From: Seleniivibrio woodruffii
Lineage (GTDB): Bacteria > Chrysiogenota > Deferribacteres > Deferribacterales > Geovibrionaceae
DNA: 64,000 bases
Assembly (NCBI RefSeq): GCF_004339245.1
Contig: NZ_SMGG01000006.1
Span: forward strand, 1 to 64,000
Direction of reading: 5' to 3'
The notes below the pieces were generated by a model. The model made no database searches. It was not told the DNA's origin and worked only from the letters and a program-made list of their open reading frames with translations. The position numbers and the translations under genes are program-made. Shown here one piece after another: positions 16,272 through 23,800 of the stretch (its first letter is position 1; each line of letters starts with the position of its first letter).

Positions 16272-16296
16272 AACATGTTCAATATAATGTACATGT
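16272..16296. promoter_or_regulatory. Candidate YefM operator
   Basis: Contains AACATGTT and TGTACATGT, 13-37 bp upstream of the antitoxin start. TGTACA is the core recognised by E. coli YefM-YoeB. Confidence 0.55.
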
Positions 16297-16339
16297 CAGG
16301 AGCGATAATTTCAATAGATATTATGAATCTCAGTCTGAG

Positions 16340-16480
16340 GCGTAGCCTCTTGTCTTTGCAAACCCTTTACGGGTGAAGCAATCTTCCACGCTTGCTGAGC
16401 TTTGAAGACTGCCACGCCGATTACATCGGCTCGCAGAGACGGGCATCACGGGGTGGTCAGATGCGTGGCATATGACCGCC
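16340..16480. repeat. Degenerate intergenic repeat between the TA pair and ccsB
   Basis: Contains ACTGCCACGCC and GGCTCGCAGAGACGGGC, similar in order and sequence to blocks at 149-181 and inside the elements at 15.6 and 27.5 kb. No gene is seen. Confidence 0.4.
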
Positions 16481-16482
16481 TA

Positions 16483-17559
16483 TTACAGCCCGCCGTAGGA
16501 ATGGAGGCCTGAAATCAGCAGGTTTACTCCCACATAGGTAAATATGGTGCAGATGAATCCGGCAACCGCAACTGCGGAAGCCCTTGCGCCTGTCCACTCC
16601 TTAACGTATCTGGCGTGGAGATAGAACGCATAGATAAGCCATGTAATGAGTGCCCAGGTCTCCTTGGGATCCCATGCCCAGTAGCGTCCCCAAGCCTTGT
16701 CGGCCCAGACGGCGCCGAAGATAAGTCCTCCTACGGTGAAAATAGGGAAACCCACCGAAACCATCTTGTAGGTCAGCTCCTCCATCATCTTTCCGTTCAG
16801 CTCGAACCTGTCCATAAGGTTTGCCAGTCTGCCGCCAAGAATCCATGAAACCGCACAGAAAAGAACATAGACGGCAAAAACGCCGAATATTCCGCCTGTG
16901 CTCATCTTTTTAAACGTGTAGTAAAGGGGTTTGTATGTGCCTTCAACAGCCTTTGCCGACATAGCCGCCGCAAAGTCGCCGAAGATAAGCAGTGTAATGA
17001 ATACAAACGTACCCAGTGCAACCGTCCAGAAAATGTACACTCCGTTTTTGCGTGGAAGACGCAGAGAGGCCAGATGCAGAACCGCCGCAACAAACGACAG
17101 CGAAAATGCGGAATAGGCAACGAAGCTCATTGTGGCATGCGCCAGAAGCCAGTTGCTCTTAAGTGCGGGAACAAGGGGCTGAATACCCTTCGCTGCGCCC
17201 ACAGTATCAACGAACGCTACAGCCATGCCCGCAATTGCGGTCAGGAATGCGCCGAGGAATTTTGTTTTGTAGCGTCTTTCGATATAGATGTTGCCTAGTA
17301 TGATGCACCATGCGAAGAACAGCAGGGACTCATAAAGGTTTGTTATCGGTATGGAATGGAAGAAACCCAGCTCGAACGAGTTGGAAAACTCCGCCCAGCG
17401 CAGGAGAAATGCCACGGTGTGGCAGACGAAGCCGGATATCACGGCCCATGACGCAACCTTGCCGATAACCTCTTTTTTCAGAATGAGGTAGGCAACGTAG
17501 ACCGCCATTGTGAGCATGTATGTTATACTGGCGATTCCGAATAAAACAGAGCTATTCAT
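16483..17559 (-). CDS. ccsB: System II cytochrome c biogenesis protein CcsB/CcsA (ResC)
   Basis: A 358-residue polytopic protein of the CcsA/ResC family, the haem-handling half of System II. The WWD motif is WGRYWAWDPKETWALITWLIYA (about residues 288-310). Hydrophobic segments span nearly the whole length, and conserved His residues lie in outer loops (for example LLAHATMSFVAYSAF). With ResB it exports haem and ligates it to CXXCH cysteines in the periplasm. AAGAAGG precedes the ATG by a few bases, and the gene starts 11 bases after resB. Confidence 0.92.
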   Translation of the reverse strand: MNSSVLFGIASITYMLTMAVYVAYLILKKEVIGKVASWAVISGFVCHTVAFLLRWAEFSNSFELGFFHSIPITNLYESLLFFAWCIILGNIYIERRYKTKFLGAFLTAIAGMAVAFVDTVGAAKGIQPLVPALKSNWLLAHATMSFVAYSAFSLSFVAAVLHLASLRLPRKNGVYIFWTVALGTFVFITLLIFGDFAAAMSAKAVEGTYKPLYYTFKKMSTGGIFGVFAVYVLFCAVSWILGGRLANLMDRFELNGKMMEELTYKMVSVGFPIFTVGGLIFGAVWADKAWGRYWAWDPKETWALITWLIYAFYLHARYVKEWTGARASAVAVAGFICTIFTYVGVNLLISGLHSYGGL

Positions 17560-17570
17560 ATATAACCTTC

Positions 17571-18926
17571 TTACAGGGTTGAGTTTTTAAGTTTTTCAAG
17601 CAGTTCCGGAACGGATGATTTGAACTTGCTTCTGTCGGCACAGGCCGAAACCTCTGTTTTGCCTTCCGTTTCCGTTATGCGCACCCAGATGCGCTCGTGG
17701 CGGAAATAAAAAGCGATTACAACTCCGAGGCCGAGGATGAAGAATCCCACATAAACGATATATTCAGCAGGATCGTAGGTTACGGAAAGAACCGAATACT
17801 GTGCCCCTCTGACATCCTCAAACTGGATGCTGACGTCGTTGAAAAGTCCTGATTCGGGATATGCGTTGAACACCCATTTCGTTCCGAGTGAAACCTCGTT
17901 CTCGTCAAAAACTTCAATGAGAACTGCGGGGTTCATCATAAGGGTGTTGAAGTTAACCAGCCTTCCCTTTTCATCCTGTCCCAGAGAGGGAGCAAAATCC
18001 ACAACCTCTGCCGATATCTCGGTGCCGGGAACTGTGAATTTTTTACCGAAAGAGGCGGCTATCTGTTTGACCTGACCTTTTTTTCCGGTGTTCATTATGA
18101 AAGAAAGATCCTTGTTCGCATAGAATCCGAAGTTGGTCTGGAACAGCCTGTAGCCTTTGTATGAAACGGGCGAGTTTACAAGTATCTGCGCCTGAGTTTC
18201 TTTTTTGTTGTCTATTATTGTGATATCCGAACGGTAGAGCTCCGCCTTAACGGAATCTTTGTAGTATTTTACATCGAAGTTATCCAGACGAACCGCAAAG
18301 GGAAGAGGTTTTGTCTTGCCGTCCGCAAAAACCACAACGTCGTCGCTCTGGCCTTCGATAACACCCAGATTGCCTTTGAATCCGAAGATGATCCCCGCCA
18401 GTGCGGCAATGAGGATAACCATGATCCCGAGGTGGGTTATGTAAACACCGCTTCTGCTGAAACGGCCTTTCTCTGCGGCAAGGTAAAGGGTTTTGCCGTC
18501 GGTCTCTTCAACAGTGCTGTAGTTTTTCAGAAATGAGCGAACCTTGGCTTCCGCATCGTCGTCCGCCTCGAATGTCACCGAGTTTGACGAGTTATCGAAT
18601 ATATTCCTGTTTACCGTGACAGGTGTCTTAAGCTGACGGTACACATGGGAAAGCCTGTAAAATGTGCATACTGTCAGGTTCAGCCCGAAGAGCACAAGCA
18701 GGGTAATGAACCACCATGACGAATAGAGGTCGGCTATTCCGGCCTTCACCAGAAAGTTATAGACCTGTTCGTGGGTCATTCCCAGTTTGTCCGAAAGCCA
18801 GAACACCGCCTTTGAGCCTGAGTCGTTCTGCTGGACAAACGTACCGATTGATGAGCCTAAAGCTATCATGATAAAAAGAAACATTGCAAGTTTAACGGAA
18901 GCGAAAAAGTCAAGTATCCTTTTCAA
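17571..18926 (-). CDS. resB: System II cytochrome c biogenesis protein ResB (Ccs1)
   Basis: About 451 residues, four membrane segments and a large periplasmic domain. MKRILDFFASVKLAMFLFIMIALGSSIGTFVQQN is the typical ResB start; it begins at a TTG (18926) with GAGG upstream. I prefer it to an ATG 36 bases further out that has no ribosome binding site. Later segments include YITHLGIMVILIAALAGIIFG and YVGFFILGLGVVIAFYFRHERIWVRI, the usual ResB C-terminal transmembrane region. It partners with CcsB. The pair follows the octahaem nitrite reductase gene, which carries a CXXCK haem site, so a dedicated role in maturing that site is possible. Confidence 0.88.
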   Translation of the reverse strand: MKRILDFFASVKLAMFLFIMIALGSSIGTFVQQNDSGSKAVFWLSDKLGMTHEQVYNFLVKAGIADLYSSWWFITLLVLFGLNLTVCTFYRLSHVYRQLKTPVTVNRNIFDNSSNSVTFEADDDAEAKVRSFLKNYSTVEETDGKTLYLAAEKGRFSRSGVYITHLGIMVILIAALAGIIFGFKGNLGVIEGQSDDVVVFADGKTKPLPFAVRLDNFDVKYYKDSVKAELYRSDITIIDNKKETQAQILVNSPVSYKGYRLFQTNFGFYANKDLSFIMNTGKKGQVKQIAASFGKKFTVPGTEISAEVVDFAPSLGQDEKGRLVNFNTLMMNPAVLIEVFDENEVSLGTKWVFNAYPESGLFNDVSIQFEDVRGAQYSVLSVTYDPAEYIVYVGFFILGLGVVIAFYFRHERIWVRITETEGKTEVSACADRSKFKSSVPELLEKLKNSTL

Positions 18927-19000
18927 GGTACACCTCAGATTATAGAATGCCACAAACGGCATCCGTTTCCAATAAAATAGTATCTTATGATTAGGAGAAG

Positions 19001-19026
19001 AAAAACGGGGGACCTTTCAGTCCCCC
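19001..19026 (-). terminator. Terminator after the octahaem nitrite reductase gene
   Basis: A GGGGGAC / GTCCCCC hairpin (19007-19026). On the minus strand it is followed by GTTTTTC. It lies between the reductase and resB, so the two may be separately transcribed or linked by partial read-through. Confidence 0.8.
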
Positions 19027-19042
19027 GATATATGATTGTCTG

Positions 19043-20713
19043 TTACTTCGCAGCGGGTGCTGCGGCAGGTGCGGCTGCTGAAGCTGCTTTAGCGTCAAGA
19101 GCATCGTTGATGATCTTGATACCTTTCTGAGACTCATCCATAGATTTGGTCAGAGACTCTCTGGCCATTTCGGGGTTGTGGAAGCCGTCAGAGTTTTCAG
19201 CTGTCCAGTATTCCCAAAGGATGTGTGCTCTGAGGTGCTGATCCTGAGCCTGCTTGATAACAGCGGCGTCAAGTCCGGCTTTTTTACCTTCAACTATCTT
19301 GTCGATGAGTGAGGACAGCCAGAACTCAGCTTTTCTCATTTTGCCTTTAGTATAAGCTTTTACAGAGTCGATTGCATAAACTGCATCCTTCTCGTTCCAG
19401 CCTGTGTAGCATTTGCCTGTGAGGCAGGAAGCCTTGATGTTGTCTTTAGGAGTGACAGCATAGTGAGATGTGTACATCTTGCCGTCTTTGCCTTTCACTT
19501 TGGGAGTGTGGCAAGTGTCGCATCCTACGCCGGCTTTAGCGTGTACAGAGTTATAGTAGGACTCTGACTCGGGGTGCTGTCCTTTCCACAGGTAGCCGCC
19601 TGTGAGGGCATGTTTGAAGTCGTAGAACTTGATCTGGTTTTCATAGTGCTCATACAGGTCCAGAGCTCCCTTGAAGGGGAAGTGGTTAGTTCTGGGGTCG
19701 TCAAATGTGACGGGTTTGCCTGATTTAGAGTCTGTGCCGGGGTTGCAGTTGTACTCAACGTGGCACTGACCGCACTGAAGTCTTGTGTCATATTTTTCAA
19801 GAATAGCGATCTTTCTTGTGTAGCCTCTCATACCCATGTCGTAAACTTTGAAGTTTGTACGGTTGGGGTCTTTGTGCCACAGAGTGTCCGCTTCGGGTCT
19901 TGTGAGAGCCTGAATAAGGGCATCTCTTACGATTCTCGGTTTGGCAGAGTGAGGATCGTGGCAAGTGAAGCAGTTAAGACCGTGCTGGATCTTTTTAGTC
20001 TGGATCATCTCAACAGGCTTGCTCTTTCTGGAGAAAGGTGCGCCTACAGTGGGGTCGCCAAGGTAGGGCCAGTCAAGGATATGGTCCTGAGTTTTACACT
20101 GGAAGCAAACGGGGTTAACCGCTGTTGCAGTCTGTCTCATGAATACTTTCTGGTCGCCTGTGGAGGGCTCTTTGTCGACGATTGAATCCCAGATTTTTCC
20201 GGGTTTGTCGTTAACATATTCCCAGCCGTTTTTGGGCTGGAATCTGCCGCCGGCAGCTCTGTCGACAATGATCTGATCCAGAAGCATGAAGGGGTGGCTT
20301 CTTGTAAGAGCGTGCTCTTTTGTGAAACCGTGACCCATCATCAGTTTGTCCCAGAAGGGGTTGGGTGCTCTGTTTGTCAGCTGAGATTTTTCATCTCTGG
20401 CAGGACGGTGTTTGTTAACTTTCAGGAAGCTGTCGTGCTGGTTCTTGTGGCACTTTCCGCAGGCTTCCCATGAAGTGTCTACCATAGGACGCTTGGAAGA
20501 GTCCGCAAGGTGCTCTTTCAGTCCGGAGTGGCAGTTTACGCAGTTAACGTTTTTGTGTTTTCCGCCTGCATGCAGTTCTTTAACTACGTCATGGCACTCG
20601 TAGCACTGCTTAGCATTGACGGGTTTTTCCATTGCGGCCATAGCGGATGATGCAAACAGCATTACCATTGCTGTCATCGCAACGACCAAAATAAACTTTG
20701 TCATTCGCAACAT
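19043..20713 (-). CDS. Octahaem cytochrome c nitrite reductase (ONR, NrfA-related)
   Basis: A 556-residue periplasmic protein. AGGAGG precedes the ATG and a signal peptide ends near ASSAMA. In order: CYECH, CVNCH, CGKCH, CFQCK, CFTCH, CGQCH, CDTCH and CLTGKCY. Three N-terminal haems ahead of an NrfA-like core with a lysine-ligated CXXCK site are the hallmark of octahaem nitrite reductases such as the Thioalkalivibrio enzyme. CGQCHVEYNC also matches: the catalytic Tyr is two residues from a Cys, as in that enzyme's Tyr-Cys crosslink. Expected activity is six-electron reduction of nitrite to ammonium, possibly sulfite or hydroxylamine too. Oddly, the eighth site reads CX4CY; a TAC codon stands where CAC would give CX4CH. 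The C-terminus is Ala/Pro-rich. Confidence 0.88.
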   Translation of the reverse strand: MLRMTKFILVVAMTAMVMLFASSAMAAMEKPVNAKQCYECHDVVKELHAGGKHKNVNCVNCHSGLKEHLADSSKRPMVDTSWEACGKCHKNQHDSFLKVNKHRPARDEKSQLTNRAPNPFWDKLMMGHGFTKEHALTRSHPFMLLDQIIVDRAAGGRFQPKNGWEYVNDKPGKIWDSIVDKEPSTGDQKVFMRQTATAVNPVCFQCKTQDHILDWPYLGDPTVGAPFSRKSKPVEMIQTKKIQHGLNCFTCHDPHSAKPRIVRDALIQALTRPEADTLWHKDPNRTNFKVYDMGMRGYTRKIAILEKYDTRLQCGQCHVEYNCNPGTDSKSGKPVTFDDPRTNHFPFKGALDLYEHYENQIKFYDFKHALTGGYLWKGQHPESESYYNSVHAKAGVGCDTCHTPKVKGKDGKMYTSHYAVTPKDNIKASCLTGKCYTGWNEKDAVYAIDSVKAYTKGKMRKAEFWLSSLIDKIVEGKKAGLDAAVIKQAQDQHLRAHILWEYWTAENSDGFHNPEMARESLTKSMDESQKGIKIINDALDAKAASAAAPAAAPAAK

Positions 20714-21011
20714 CTTTCCTCCTTTTATTTGTCAAAACGCCAATTAGGAATATTGCTTATATGAGTTATACCTGTAATTTTGTCAGAATGGTGTTAATGA
20801 TATTAATATAAAGTAAAGATTGTTAAGGCCGGTGAACCGGAATGGTATATTACTGTCAGGGGGCTGTTTTTCCTTGTGAGAAAAATAAGGCGGAGAACCT
20901 TTAAAAGCTGAGATTCTTCGGAAAAAACCATAAAAACAGGGCTTATAAGGCTTGTCCGTATTTAATCAGGATTAAATATAAAGGCGGTCGTTCAGACCGC
21001 CTTTACAGATG
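20714..21011. other. Intergenic region upstream of the nitrite reductase
   Basis: No gene. It must contain the reductase promoter. On the minus strand, CTGACA with TATAAC and CATATA downstream is the best candidate but is weak. The terminator of the small secreted protein gene occupies its right end. Confidence 0.5.
20980..21004 (-). terminator. Intrinsic terminator of the small secreted protein gene
   Basis: A perfect AAAGGCGGTC / GACCGCCTTT stem with a five-base loop, followed on the minus strand by ATATTTAAT. Confidence 0.75.
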
Positions 21012-21371
21012 TCATTGTGCTATCATCAGCTCCGGAGAAACGTTTCCGTCCGGCATGATGTTAAGATAGAATCTGTTGCCGGAAACATCCTTTACAAGAG
21101 CCTGATGCATATTGCCGAAGGGCATAACTATTGTGGCTGTTTCAACAACGGCATAGCCTTTCAGGTTTTCCGACAGGAATTTTGTAAAAGCAGCCTTAGC
21201 TTCGCCCTGCGAAAGGCTGACGGGTGCGGGCATATCCTTTCTTTCCTGATGTCCGATCTCAGGACGCGGCATTTTCATCCCCTTTTCGGGTTCAAACGGC
21301 GGTTTTGTGTCAAGTGCGTAGAGCGATGCCGCCGCCAAAAGCAGCAGTGACGCAAGAATGAATTTTTTCAT
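21012..21371 (-). CDS. Small secreted protein, unknown function
   Basis: About 119 residues from the ATG at 21371, which has GGAGG upstream and starts a clear signal peptide (MKKFILASLLLLAAASLYA). The mature part begins with a Pro/Lys/Glu-rich stretch (DTKPPFEPEKGMKMPRPEIG) and continues into a compact ~70-residue domain (EAKAAFTKFLSENLKGYAVVETATIVMPFGNMHQALVKDVSGNRFYLNIMPDG) that looks PepSY-like in pattern. I do not recognise the family. It lies beside the haem-sensor two-component pair on the same strand as the regulator but has its own terminator. Confidence 0.7.
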   Translation of the reverse strand: MKKFILASLLLLAAASLYALDTKPPFEPEKGMKMPRPEIGHQERKDMPAPVSLSQGEAKAAFTKFLSENLKGYAVVETATIVMPFGNMHQALVKDVSGNRFYLNIMPDGNVSPELMIAQ

Positions 21372-21476
21372 GTGCTCCTCCATCGTATTCGATGGTATAA
21401 GCATATTACAGAATTGAGTAAAAGTTATGTCTGAGGGGTGTTAAGTTGGGGTTTTGACAAAAACAGTACGGCAGTC

Positions 21477-21830
21477 TCAGGGCATTGCGCTGGAGATACT
21501 GCTCATAAGTCTTTCAAGGTTGACGGGCTTGCGGATAACATCGTTAACACACAGTTCGTCTTTGGTATATTCATAGGCGGTAAGGGCTATTATCGGGATG
21601 GCACATCCGTTCTCACGCAGACGGCGCACCATCTCCCTGCCGTCCATCACAGGCATGTTGATGTCGGTTATAATGAGATCCGGAGCACTCTCTTCCACTT
21701 TTTCAAGTCCGTCCTGTCCGTCCTTAGCCAGCAGAACTTCCTTGACACGCTTTGAAAGCATGCGTGAAAAGTACATACGGGTTATTGCTTCATCCTCAAC
21801 ATACAGAACTGTGATATCCTGAACATTCAT
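21477..21830 (-). CDS. Single-domain response regulator
   Basis: A ~117-residue CheY-like receiver with no output domain. ITVLYVEDEAITR is the acidic pocket, DLIITDINMPVMDG holds the phospho-acceptor Asp, IIALTAY the switch Thr, and RKPV the conserved Lys-Pro. Met16 of the longest frame (start 21830) is chosen because the receiver fold begins there. It is divergent from the histidine kinase at 21959, 128 bp away, and is the likely partner. Confidence 0.82.
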   Translation of the reverse strand: MNVQDITVLYVEDEAITRMYFSRMLSKRVKEVLLAKDGQDGLEKVEESAPDLIITDINMPVMDGREMVRRLRENGCAIPIIALTAYEYTKDELCVNDVIRKPVNLERLMSSISSAMP

Positions 21831-21958
21831 AACACACACCGCACTTAGATGTTTGATACTGTAATTATTACTCATATTTACGCAAACGACAAGTGCATCT
21901 TATTAAAATAATCTTCATTGATGAAATAAAAATGCTATAATCTATTCAGGGTGCAAAC

Positions 21959-23731
21959 ATGACACAGCATAACAGCGTCAGCATGATTAAGAATTATTTT
22001 GTGATTCTGGTTTTTGCGTGGACAGCTGTTGCCGCATGGTCACTGGTCTGGACGATACGCACTGCCGAACAGAACACCACCATAACCGCTCTGGCTCAGG
22101 GGCGAATGGCTCTGGAAAAGGACAAGATGTTCCGGAAATGGAGTTCAGCCCATGGCGGTGTCTACACCGTCACAACAACAACCATCCCCAACCCTTACCT
22201 GTCGCACCTGAAAGACAGAGACATAAAACTTCCCGACGGCAGAACCCTGACACTCATTAATCCGGCATACATGATCCGGCAGATGTACGAGCTGAACAAA
22301 GACTCGAAAGCAGTCCGCACAAGACTTGTCAGCGACAGACTGCTGAATCCGGTGAACATCCCCGAAGGCTGGGAGGTGAACGCTCTGGATCAGGTTCTGA
22401 AAACAGGCAAAGAATATTATGAAACCGACAGCTACGACTCCAAATATGATTTTAAACTCATGGCTCCGTTCTTTATAGAGAAAACATGCCTCAAATGCCA
22501 CGCATTTCAGGGCTACAAGGTTGGCGACATAAGGGGAGCCATAAGCGTTGTGACGGATATAACAGAAGTTAAGCGAGGTGAGAACGATATAAAAAGATCG
22601 GCCTACGTCGGTCACATCATTCTATATCTCATTGTGCTGGGGCTTCTGAGAATAGGCTATCTGAATCTGGTGCGCATGCTCACACAGGTTCATGACCACG
22701 AAAAAGCCATGAACAACGCTCTCAGCCGTACTGAATCCATCCTCCAGTCCGCCTCGGAGTGCATTTTCGGTGTGGACAGAATGGGAACAGTCACATTTAT
22801 AAACAACGCTCTGGCGGAAAAACTGAAATACCCTGCGGATGAACTGGTGGGCAAAAGCCATAGCATGTTCACCCACAAAAGGGACGAGCAGGGGATGCCC
22901 GTTGAGTCCGCAGACTGCTGTATCGTTAAGTCCATCGGCTCTGGCACAAGGATCAACACCATTGAAACCTTCACCAGAAAGGACGGAGCGGATTTCTCCG
23001 GCGAAATGTTCGTATCGCCGATATTCTTAGATAATTATCCGGCGGGAGCGGTGGTCTCCTTCTTCGATATAACGGAGCGTCTCGCCAAAGATTCCGCAAT
23101 TGAAAAGGCGCTGGAGGAGAAGAACGTTCTGCTCAGCGAACTGCACCACAGGGTCAAGAACAACCTTCAGATAGTTTCCGGCATCCTCTCCCTTCAGGCA
23201 GATGCTGCAGAGGAGGGACAGCAGTCAGCGCAGGATATTCTGAAGAATGCCCAGTCAAGGGTAATGTCCATGGCGCTGATGCACGACTGCCTGTATAAGT
23301 CCGACGACCTTTCCACAATCGACATGGCGGACTATTTCTCCAAACTGATAGACTATTACGCTGCAACGTTCACCCTGTCCGGCAGCATGATCCGCTTTGA
23401 AACGGATATTGACAGAATAGACCTGCCCATTTCATCGACGATCACCTGCGGACTGCTGATAAACGAGCTTGTGACCAACAGCATTAAACACGCCTTCACC
23501 GACACGGAAAACCCGGCCATCCGCATAAGCCTGAAAGAGGAGCGGGGTGATGTTGTGCTCAGGGTGAGCGACAACGGCAAAGGGCTTACCAAAGAAGATC
23601 AGGAGAAGGACGGACTGGGCATGATGCTGATACAGAGCCTCACCGAACAGCTTTACGGAAAACTGAAAATTGAAAGCCAAAATGGCCTGACCACAGAAAT
23701 ATCCTTCCCGAAAAGGATACAGAAATCTTAA
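21959..23731 (+). CDS. Histidine kinase with periplasmic c-type haem sensor domain
   Basis: A 590-residue membrane kinase. TM1 is at ~12-30. A periplasmic domain of the DUF3365/Tll0287-like type (~40-210) ends in CLKCHAFQGYKVGDIRGAIS; CXXCH at residues 177-181 is a covalent haem site. TM2 is at ~215-235. A PAS domain follows (ILQSASECIFGVDRMGTVTFINNAL), then a HisKA_2 dimerisation domain with ELHHRVKNNLQ (probable phospho-acceptor His397). The HATPase ends the protein (LLINELVTNSIKHAF; DNGKGL; DGLGMMLIQSL). It probably senses redox state, oxygen, NO or a related ligand through the haem. The divergent receiver at 21477 is the likely target. Confidence 0.88.
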   Translation: MTQHNSVSMIKNYFVILVFAWTAVAAWSLVWTIRTAEQNTTITALAQGRMALEKDKMFRKWSSAHGGVYTVTTTTIPNPYLSHLKDRDIKLPDGRTLTLINPAYMIRQMYELNKDSKAVRTRLVSDRLLNPVNIPEGWEVNALDQVLKTGKEYYETDSYDSKYDFKLMAPFFIEKTCLKCHAFQGYKVGDIRGAISVVTDITEVKRGENDIKRSAYVGHIILYLIVLGLLRIGYLNLVRMLTQVHDHEKAMNNALSRTESILQSASECIFGVDRMGTVTFINNALAEKLKYPADELVGKSHSMFTHKRDEQGMPVESADCCIVKSIGSGTRINTIETFTRKDGADFSGEMFVSPIFLDNYPAGAVVSFFDITERLAKDSAIEKALEEKNVLLSELHHRVKNNLQIVSGILSLQADAAEEGQQSAQDILKNAQSRVMSMALMHDCLYKSDDLSTIDMADYFSKLIDYYAATFTLSGSMIRFETDIDRIDLPISSTITCGLLINELVTNSIKHAFTDTENPAIRISLKEERGDVVLRVSDNGKGLTKEDQEKDGLGMMLIQSLTEQLYGKLKIESQNGLTTEISFPKRIQKS

Positions 23732-23760
23732 TTGACAGTACCCTGAAACAGGCGTATGTA
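23732..23760 (+). promoter_or_regulatory. Sigma-70-type promoter of kup
   Basis: TTGACA (23732-23737), a 17 bp spacer and TATGTA (23755-23760), starting one base after the kinase stop codon. It gives kup its own transcript. Confidence 0.6.
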
Positions 23761-23800
23761 TGCGGATGTGTTCAATTTTTAACGCAGGATATATTTTTTA

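Noticed and set aside
19043-20713. Classification as pentahaem NrfA
   Set aside because: Three additional N-terminal CXXCH sites, length 556 and the Tyr-x-Cys pair after CGQCH fit octahaem nitrite reductases better.
23732-23800. Possible c-di-AMP (ydaO) riboswitch upstream of kup
   Set aside because: The gap is only ~70 bases and holds a promoter; far too short for that aptamer.
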